From: Bacteroidota bacterium
Lineage (GTDB): Bacteria > Bacteroidota > Bacteroidia > Bacteroidales > VadinHA17
Length of the DNA stretch: 8,589 bases
Reading direction: 5' to 3'
Assembly (NCBI GenBank): GCA_022711195.1
Contig: JAKLFN010000086.1
Span: forward strand, 1 to 8,589
Shown in pieces: positions 1-4,150 of this stretch (position 1 is its first letter; each line of letters opens with the position of its first letter). The notes beneath the pieces were generated by a model. It did no database searches and was not told where the DNA came from. It saw nothing but the letters and a program-made list of their open reading frames with translations. The translations under genes were made by a program, and so were the position numbers.

Positions 1-1
1 T

Positions 2-589
2 GCTTATGCAAATGAATCGGACCAGGATGTTCCCAACCTGCAGGTTGCGACTTTCGAATATGCTAACGGAGCAATCCTGGAACTTGAAGTAAGAAGCCTT
101 CCCACACCGGATGATCCCTGGGGTATTCTCTGGCTTGGCACCAAAGGTTATGCCTGTACTGTTGGCAATACATTCCAGGTATTCCAGTCAGGCAATGAAG
201 CTGCAGCAGTCGCCGGTCAGACAGGCACAGCGGCATTCAGCACCGGAGCCCGGCAGGACAGGTCGAATAAAGCTACAATAACAGTCACACAGGCAGATCT
301 TGAACCTGATCCCAGATATGATGAAATCACCAAAGCAGGGATTGACTTCCATTTCCAGAATTTTGTCGACTGTGTAAAAACCAGGAATAATAAAGATCTG
401 ATCGCTGAGATCGAAGAAGGTTATCTTTCAACAGCCATGATGCACCTGGGGAATATTGCCTACCGTACGGGAAGGAAACTTGTATTTGACGGAAAAACCG
501 AGAAGTTTATCAACGACTCCGATGCAGATTCCTATCTCTCCAGACCAGGCGGCGGAAGAAAACCGTTTAACATGCCCGAAAATGTCTGA
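2..589 (+). CDS. Gfo/Idh/MocA family oxidoreductase, C-terminal part (5' end outside window)
   Basis: The reading frame is open from the window edge and gives 195 residues ending at a TGA at 587-589. The visible part matches the C-terminal alpha/beta domain of Gfo/Idh/MocA NAD(P)-dependent sugar dehydrogenases. It has a beta-sheet stretch around residues 15-60 (VATFEYANGAILELEVRSL), then HFQNFVDCVKTRNNKDL (about 117-133), a helix EIEEGYLSTAMMHLGNIAYRTGR (about 137-158), and the usual tail with NDSDADSYLSRP and KPFNMPENV. The N-terminal Rossmann fold and the catalytic lysine lie outside the window, so substrate and cofactor cannot be read. Bacteroidota encode many such proteins, often exported, acting on sugars and inositols. 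The C-terminus looks natural, not truncated. The stop overlaps a second open frame that begins at 571 and encodes pirin-like sequence. Confidence 0.9.
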   Translation, partial: AYANESDQDVPNLQVATFEYANGAILELEVRSLPTPDDPWGILWLGTKGYACTVGNTFQVFQSGNEAAAVAGQTGTAAFSTGARQDRSNKATITVTQADLEPDPRYDEITKAGIDFHFQNFVDCVKTRNNKDLIAEIEEGYLSTAMMHLGNIAYRTGRKLVFDGKTEKFINDSDADSYLSRPGGGRKPFNMPENV

Positions 590-645
590 AAGAAAATGCT
601 CGGGTTGTCGAAAAAGAAAATGCAACAGTCAGAGTCCTGTCGGGC

Positions 646-1062
646 ATGTATAAAAACAATACCGGAGCCGTAAAAGGAGAATATGTGAAAGTTCAGTATC
701 TGGATGTTAATCTGAAACCGGATAGTATCTGGACATATAACGAAACTTCAAATGACCAGACAATGTTTCTTTATCTTATTGACGGAACTCTTGATGCTGA
801 TGAAGAATTATCAAAGTTTGAGGAAAAGGCATGCGCCATACTGATGGCTTCATCATCTGCAGAAAGATCTGATTTTGATGAAGTGAGAGTCAAAGCCGGT
901 CCCGGAGGAGCAAGATTCTTTCTGATAGCAGCCAGACCGCTCCGGGAACCTGTGGCATGGGGCGGCCCCATTGTTATGAACACTCAGGAAGAACTGGAAG
1001 AAGCATTCAGGGATCTGGATAACAATACTTTCATAAAACACGACAAGCCTCAGGAACTGTAA
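646..1062 (+). CDS. Pirin family C-terminal domain only (probable truncated remnant)
   Basis: From the ATG at 646 this frame encodes 138 residues that match the C-terminal cupin half of pirins. The clearest block is RFFLIAARPLREPVAWGGPIVMNT (residues 90-113) followed by EELEEAFRDL. Intact pirins are about 230-300 residues with an N-terminal cupin holding the metal-binding His/Glu motif; that half is absent. The frame stays open upstream to a TAA at 568-570, and its sequence there (ENARVVEKENATVRVLSG) also looks like a pirin inter-domain linker, yet has no ATG, GTG or TTG. Homology therefore seems to run past any usable start, which points to a 5' deletion. A GTG at 685 is preceded by AAGGAG with 5 nt spacing and would give 125 residues; it is the best Shine-Dalgarno match. 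Without the metal site, quercetinase-type activity is not expected. It may be a decaying gene or a small single-cupin protein. The domain assignment is firm; the start and functionality are uncertain. Confidence 0.7.
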   Translation: MYKNNTGAVKGEYVKVQYLDVNLKPDSIWTYNETSNDQTMFLYLIDGTLDADEELSKFEEKACAILMASSSAERSDFDEVRVKAGPGGARFFLIAARPLREPVAWGGPIVMNTQEELEEAFRDLDNNTFIKHDKPQEL

Positions 1063-1102
1063 TCTTCAGGAATTTTGTAACGATATAAAGATCTTTCTTA
1101 AT

Positions 1103-1152
1103 ATTAAATCATTAGTGTCCGACTAAATTTGTTTAGTGAGAATTAAATCATT
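1103..1152. repeat. 11-bp direct repeats flanking a 28-bp segment with a small hairpin
   Basis: The sequence ATTAAATCATT occurs at 1103-1113 and again at 1142-1152. Between them lies a segment that begins AGTGTCCGACTAAA and contains the inverted repeat ACTAAA-TTTG-TTTAGT (1122-1137). The arrangement resembles a small insertion bounded by target duplications, or an excision scar. No coding potential is seen. Chance repetition in AT-rich DNA is possible. Confidence 0.45.
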
Positions 1153-1171
1153 GATATTATTGACATTAAAT

Positions 1172-1244
1172 ACAGGTCGCCCCGATGGGGCTTACATTTT
1201 TATTTATGCCTAATTTCTACAAACAGGTCGTCCCTAATGGGACT
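1172..1244. repeat. Two tandem ACAGGTCG hairpin units
   Basis: ACAGGTCGCCCCGATGGGGC (1172-1191) and ACAGGTCGTCCCTAATGGGA (1223-1242) are related copies 51 bp apart. Each ends in a short perfect hairpin, GCCCC/GGGGC and GTCCC/GGGAC. The stems differ in sequence but keep pairing, so the base changes are compensatory. A third, inverted AGGTCG-type copy ends the fold-back element at about 1645-1654. Confidence 0.65.
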
Positions 1245-1324
1245 AGAAAAAGCTAAACTCCATAGAGCCTGTCCCGCCAGAGCGCATAGCCGTCAACCTT
1301 AGGAAAACTTGGGAACAAAACTTT

Positions 1325-1347
1325 CCCCTCCTTTTTTAAAGGAGGGG
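1325..1347. repeat. CCCCTCC/GGAGGGG hairpin, left copy
   Basis: CCCCTCCTTT pairs perfectly with AAAGGAGGGG across a 3-nt TTT loop. It forms an inner palindrome in the left arm of the fold-back element. A near-identical hairpin is present in the right arm at 1569-1591. Confidence 0.8.
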
Positions 1348-1568
1348 TGGCCAGACGCTAAAATCGTCGGACTTGTAGGAATATAAATTGTCTGGCTGGG
1401 GTGGTTATTTAAATTCTGAGAAAAAATTTCACTTCTGCAGAATCCGCTTTATGGAATCACTTAGAGTCAAAAAATCCTGAAGGAAGAAAGTTCAGAAGAC
1501 AACAAAGTTCAACCACCCCGGCCGGGAAAGCAGGATTGTAAAAATTTCAAAATCAGCAATCCCGGCCA

Positions 1569-1591
1569 CCCCTCCTTAAAAAAAGGAGGGG
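1569..1591. repeat. CCCCTCC/GGAGGGG hairpin, right copy
   Basis: CCCCTCCTT pairs with AAGGAGGGG around an A-rich loop. This is the right-arm partner of the hairpin at 1325-1347. Because each is itself palindromic, the two copies can pair with themselves or with each other. Confidence 0.8.
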
Positions 1592-1691
1592 AAACTTTTA
1601 TACACAAAACTCCGTTAAGTTGACGGCTATTCGCCAGAGCGGGGAGCGACCTGTATTTAATCTGATAACAGTGATATAAAAAGAAGTATTG

Positions 1692-2099
1692 TTACTTTTC
1701 CGCGGTTATATCATAAATTTTGATCTCCATCGGATTGCTTGTCATATCTGAAATCAACGTGCCGAATTCCTTAAAATATGAGGTGCCGAAATGGAAATCA
1801 ATTGCAGCCTGGTTTACATATTTCTCAACAAAAATGAAATTGGTAAGTTCATACGGATCCTGGTAGAGCATATATCCCAGACAACCTTCTTCCTTATTTG
1901 AATTTTCAATAATCATTTTTGCTGCCGAAATAAAATCAGCCTCTTTGCCCGGCTTTATAAACACCCTGGCTGTTATCATTTTCTGATATTCAGTTGTCTG
2001 AACAGCAGTGGCTGATTGCTCGGTCTGTCCGGTAGTTTTAGGTTTACATGCAACCATTATTAAAAGGATTATTGATGTTACAAGGATCTTTGTTTTCAT
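1692..2099 (-). CDS. Lipoprotein with antibiotic-biosynthesis-monooxygenase (ABM) domain
   Basis: This is a 135-residue protein with a type II signal peptide: a short basic start (MKTK), a hydrophobic core (residues 5-16) and a lipobox ending MVAC, so Cys18 would be lipidated after cleavage. A linker rich in Thr and Gln (19-40) follows, then a ferredoxin-like ABM domain (about 41-133). The domain shows ITARVFIKPGKEADFISAAK, EEGCLGYMLYQDP, NFIFVEKYVNQAAIDFHFGTSYFKEF and a final MEIKIYDI strand. ABM proteins of the YgiN/LsrG type are usually cytoplasmic dimers of about 100 residues that act on quinols or related small molecules without a cofactor. An exported, membrane-anchored version would act in the periplasm or at an outer membrane face. 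The start is the only ATG giving a proper signal peptide. The gene is divergent from the aldehyde dehydrogenase, with 138 bp between the starts. Fold and lipidation are well supported; the substrate is unknown. Confidence 0.87.
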   Translation of the reverse strand: MKTKILVTSIILLIMVACKPKTTGQTEQSATAVQTTEYQKMITARVFIKPGKEADFISAAKMIIENSNKEEGCLGYMLYQDPYELTNFIFVEKYVNQAAIDFHFGTSYFKEFGTLISDMTSNPMEIKIYDITAEK

Positions 2100-2237
2100 A
2101 TCATTTAAGATTTTTGGTTTATGTAAACGTAATATTTTTTATTGAACCGGATAACAGTCTCAGGTTAATATGATCCTCAAAAAGTCACCATACTTTTTAT
2201 CTTTATATCTTTTTAAAATATATTTTCTGTAAGCAGT

Positions 2238-3614
2238 ATGATAAAAGAAGAGGTAGAACAAATACTTCAGAACCAGAAGAAGTTTTTTGAATCAGGTAAA
2301 ACCCTTGATATCAATTACCGGCTTGAGAACCTTAAAAAACTGAGATCATTGATCTTCAGCTATGAAAAAGAATTGAGTGAAGCCCTGAACAATGATTTTC
2401 AGAAGCCATATTTTGAAGTTCTTGCAACGGAATCGAGATTCGTAATTTCTGAACTTAATATGATGATCAGGAATCTCAGAAAATGGTCACACCGGCTAAG
2501 GGTCAGAACTTCTGCCGCTAATTTTATTTCAAAAGGATACATAGAATATCAGCCATACGGACAGGTATTGATCTTATCTCCCTGGAATTATCCTTTTCAG
2601 CTTTCGATAATACCTGCTATGAGCGCTCTTGCAGCCGGCAATGTTGTCATTCTGAAAGTCTCACAAAAAGTTTCAAATACTTTAGAAGTAATTTCAAAAA
2701 TCCTGGGGCACTTTCCGAAGGAGCTCATTACCCTGATAAAAGGCGAACATTCTCTCAGCGATTATTTACTGAACTATTCATTTGACTATATCTTCTTTAC
2801 AGGAAGCACGAATGTAGGTAAGAAAGTAATGACAAAAGCTGCCGCAAACCTTACTCCGGTAACACTCGAGCTGGGTGGAAAAAATCCCTGTGTTGTGACT
2901 GCCGATGCAAAACTTGAAAATGCTGCAAGAAGGATAGCTTCCGGGAAATTCCTTAATGCAGGCCAGACATGCATAGCCCCCGATTATCTTCTGATTGATG
3001 AAAAGGTAAAAGAAAAGTTCCTTGAACTTATTATAAAAACGCTCAAATCATTTTATGGTGAAGATCCTTCTGAAAGTAATGATTTTTGCCGGATTATAAA
3101 TAAGGACAAAACATCCAGACTGGAGTCGTTCATAAATACGGGAACCGTAATAACAGGCGGCAAAACAATTATTGATAAATGCTATGTTGCTCCGACATTA
3201 CTTACTGATATCCGGCCGGAAGATCCAATAATGCAGGAGGAAATATTTGGCCCTGTACTTCCTGTGATCACTTACAGGGATTTCAGTGAGATCTTCCCGG
3301 TCATTAACAGGCACTCGAAACCGCTGGCTGCATATATTTTTACAGAAAGTAAAAATCTTGCACGGGAGTTCCTGGCCAGAACTCAAAGCGGGTCTGCTGC
3401 AGTCAATGATACTGTGATGCAGATCGCCTCTCCATATCTGCCTTTTGGCGGAATCGGACCAAGCGGTATGGGCAGATACCACGGAAGACACTCATTTGAA
3501 ACTTTCTCAAATATGAGGACAGTATTGTATAAATCAAATATGGTGGACATTTTCGTCCGTTACCCGCCATACACCAGCTTCAAGGAAAAAGCTATCAGAC
3601 TGTTAATGAGATAA
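2238..3614 (+). CDS. Aldehyde dehydrogenase, class 3-like (ALDH3 type)
   Basis: This complete 458-residue protein would oxidise aldehydes to acids with NAD(P)+. All key elements are present. They are PWNYP with the oxyanion-hole Asn117, Lys140 in the VVILK cofactor strand, the GSTNVG coenzyme loop (189-194), the general base Glu211 in LELGGKNPC, and the nucleophile Cys245 in NAGQTCIAPDY. EEIFGPVLPV (334-343) and PFGGIGPSGMGRYHGRHSFETFS (402-424) follow. The order, the length and the GQTCIAPDY and GMGxYHG signatures fit the class 3 branch (fatty and aromatic aldehydes, coniferyl-type enzymes), not the roughly 490-residue class 1/2 branch. The C-terminal tail RYPPYTSFKEKAIRLLMR is also typical of that branch. 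No signal peptide is seen, so it is probably cytoplasmic or loosely membrane-associated. The gene seems monocistronic, with 173 bp before the next gene. The family is very secure; the physiological aldehyde cannot be told. Confidence 0.95.
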   Translation: MIKEEVEQILQNQKKFFESGKTLDINYRLENLKKLRSLIFSYEKELSEALNNDFQKPYFEVLATESRFVISELNMMIRNLRKWSHRLRVRTSAANFISKGYIEYQPYGQVLILSPWNYPFQLSIIPAMSALAAGNVVILKVSQKVSNTLEVISKILGHFPKELITLIKGEHSLSDYLLNYSFDYIFFTGSTNVGKKVMTKAAANLTPVTLELGGKNPCVVTADAKLENAARRIASGKFLNAGQTCIAPDYLLIDEKVKEKFLELIIKTLKSFYGEDPSESNDFCRIINKDKTSRLESFINTGTVITGGKTIIDKCYVAPTLLTDIRPEDPIMQEEIFGPVLPVITYRDFSEIFPVINRHSKPLAAYIFTESKNLAREFLARTQSGSAAVNDTVMQIASPYLPFGGIGPSGMGRYHGRHSFETFSNMRTVLYKSNMVDIFVRYPPYTSFKEKAIRLLMR

Positions 3615-3701
3615 TATTAAATAGCAACCTGCTCAAAAGAGTGCAATATAAATAATCCCGAAAAGCCCGGATCCAATCTGCGAATATTCTGTAAATTGTA
3701 T

Positions 3702-3770
3702 CCCTTTGCGTCCTTTGCGTTCCCGTCCCGATAGCTATCGGGGGCTATCGGGACCTTTGTTTCCTTTGCG
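3702..3770. repeat. 9-bp TCCTTTGCG tandem repeat interrupted by a 33-bp hairpin
   Basis: Four units of a 9-bp repeat can be read: CCCTTTGCG (3702-3710), TCCTTTGCG (3711-3719), TCCTTTGTT (T at 3720 plus 3754-3761) and TCCTTTGCG (3762-3770). The third unit is split by 33 bp (3721-3753); removing them restores the 9-bp phase. The array ends 17 bp upstream of the MmcQ/YjbR start. Each unit carries TTTG, the core of the Bacteroidota -33 element, so an effect on promoter function is possible but not shown. Confidence 0.75.
3725..3754. repeat. Perfect 11-bp stem hairpin (GTCCCGATAGC)
   Basis: GTCCCGATAGC (3725-3735) pairs perfectly with GCTATCGGGAC (3744-3754) across an 8-nt loop. The loop TATCGGGG can pair with the left arm too, giving the alternative 16-bp palindrome CCCGATAGCTATCGGG. 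No T-run follows directly, so it is not a typical terminator. It accounts for nearly all of the segment that splits the 9-bp tandem repeat. Confidence 0.85.
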
Positions 3771-3787
3771 GTTAAAAAAAATAGAAT

Positions 3788-4108
3788 ATGAATATTGAGA
3801 TCCTGAGAGAATATTGTATTTCAAAAAAGGATGCTACCGAAAGCTTCCCCTTTGACGATGATACTCTGGTTTTCAAGGTAGCCGGAAAAATATTCGCAAT
3901 GGCAAATCTTGAGGGAGATCTGGAAATCAACCTGAAATGTGACCCCACTTATGCCCTGGAACTGAGAGAAAAATATGCTGCGGTATGTCCGGGATATCAC
4001 ATGAACAAAAAACACTGGAATACGATCCTTGTTGATGGTTCTGTCCCGGATAAGGAGATACTATCCTGGGTCGATCATTCCTACAACCTTGTCCTGAGAA
4101 AAAAATAA
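3788..4108 (+). CDS. MmcQ/YjbR family protein
   Basis: The 106-residue product matches the MmcQ/YjbR family along its whole length. It starts MNIEILREYCISKKDATESFPFDDDTLVFKVAGKIFA, continues with a strand pair ending in LEINLKCDP (45-53), then the family's PGYHMNKKHWNTI block (68-80), and ends with a C-terminal helix WVDHSYNLVL. The length is normal to slightly short. The fold is a CyaY-like double-wing motif proposed to bind DNA, but no function is well established for most members. No signal peptide or membrane segment is seen, so the protein is cytoplasmic. The ATG at 3788 is the only start that keeps the family's N-terminus and follows an A-rich leader. The next gene starts 42 bp downstream, but it has its own promoter-like element overlapping this stop codon. 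Confidence 0.9.
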   Translation: MNIEILREYCISKKDATESFPFDDDTLVFKVAGKIFAMANLEGDLEINLKCDPTYALELREKYAAVCPGYHMNKKHWNTILVDGSVPDKEILSWVDHSYNLVLRKK

Positions 4109-4116
4109 TACCTTTG
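4109..4116 (+). promoter_or_regulatory. Bacteroidota-type -7 element (TACCTTTG)
   Basis: TACCTTTG matches the TAnnTTTG consensus exactly and directly follows the MmcQ/YjbR stop codon. A CTTG at 4088-4091 could serve as a weak -33 element, at a slightly short spacing of 17 nt. Transcription would begin around 4123, about 28 nt before the likely ATG at 4151. The element suggests separate expression of the six-hairpin gene. Confidence 0.4.
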
Positions 4117-4150
4117 AAATTAAGGGTACTTGTTTATAAAAACCGGGAAA

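Larger units (their letters stand above)
1165..1661. repeat. About 500-bp nested inverted-repeat (fold-back) element, non-coding
   Basis: The two halves are imperfect reverse complements from the outside inward. The outer ends are ATTAAATACAGGTCGCCCC (1165-1183) against the complement of 1641-1661. Further in, TAGCCGTCAAC (1287-1297) pairs with 1619-1629. The segment 1317-1352, which contains CCCCTCC and GGAGGGGTGGCC, pairs with 1564-1599. GGCTGGGGTGGTT (1394-1406) pairs with AACCACCCCGGCC (1511-1523). The central 100 bp or so is an unpaired loop. No open frame of note lies inside it and no transposase is present, so it would be a MITE-like or REP-like non-autonomous element, or a structured RNA. 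It sits between the convergent 3' ends of the pirin remnant and the ABM lipoprotein, where it could also act as a two-way transcription stop. I associate such GGAGGGGTGGCC/GGGGTGGTT repeats with Bacteroidota intergenic DNA. Confidence 0.8.

Noticed and set aside
456..653. A 65-codon plus-strand frame spanning the oxidoreductase end (Cys/Arg/Lys-rich tail)
   Set aside because: It overlaps the clearly coding oxidoreductase frame, and the tail comes from out-of-frame reading of the pirin linker. The Cys pattern is not a zinc motif.
2100..2237. Promoters for the divergent lipoprotein and aldehyde dehydrogenase genes
   Set aside because: Only one-mismatch versions of TAnnTTTG are seen (TATCTTTA on the plus strand, TACGTTTA on the minus strand), with no matching -33 element, which is too weak in AT-rich DNA.
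3198..3491. A 97-codon minus-strand frame inside the aldehyde dehydrogenase gene
   Set aside because: The plus-strand frame there carries conserved motifs (EEIFGPVLPV, PFGGIGPSGMGRYHG), so the minus frame is a shadow.
4130..4150. TTG at 4130 as the start of the six-hairpin protein
   Set aside because: It adds seven residues ahead of the signal peptide, while the ATG at 4151 gives a normal basic n-region directly before the hydrophobic core.
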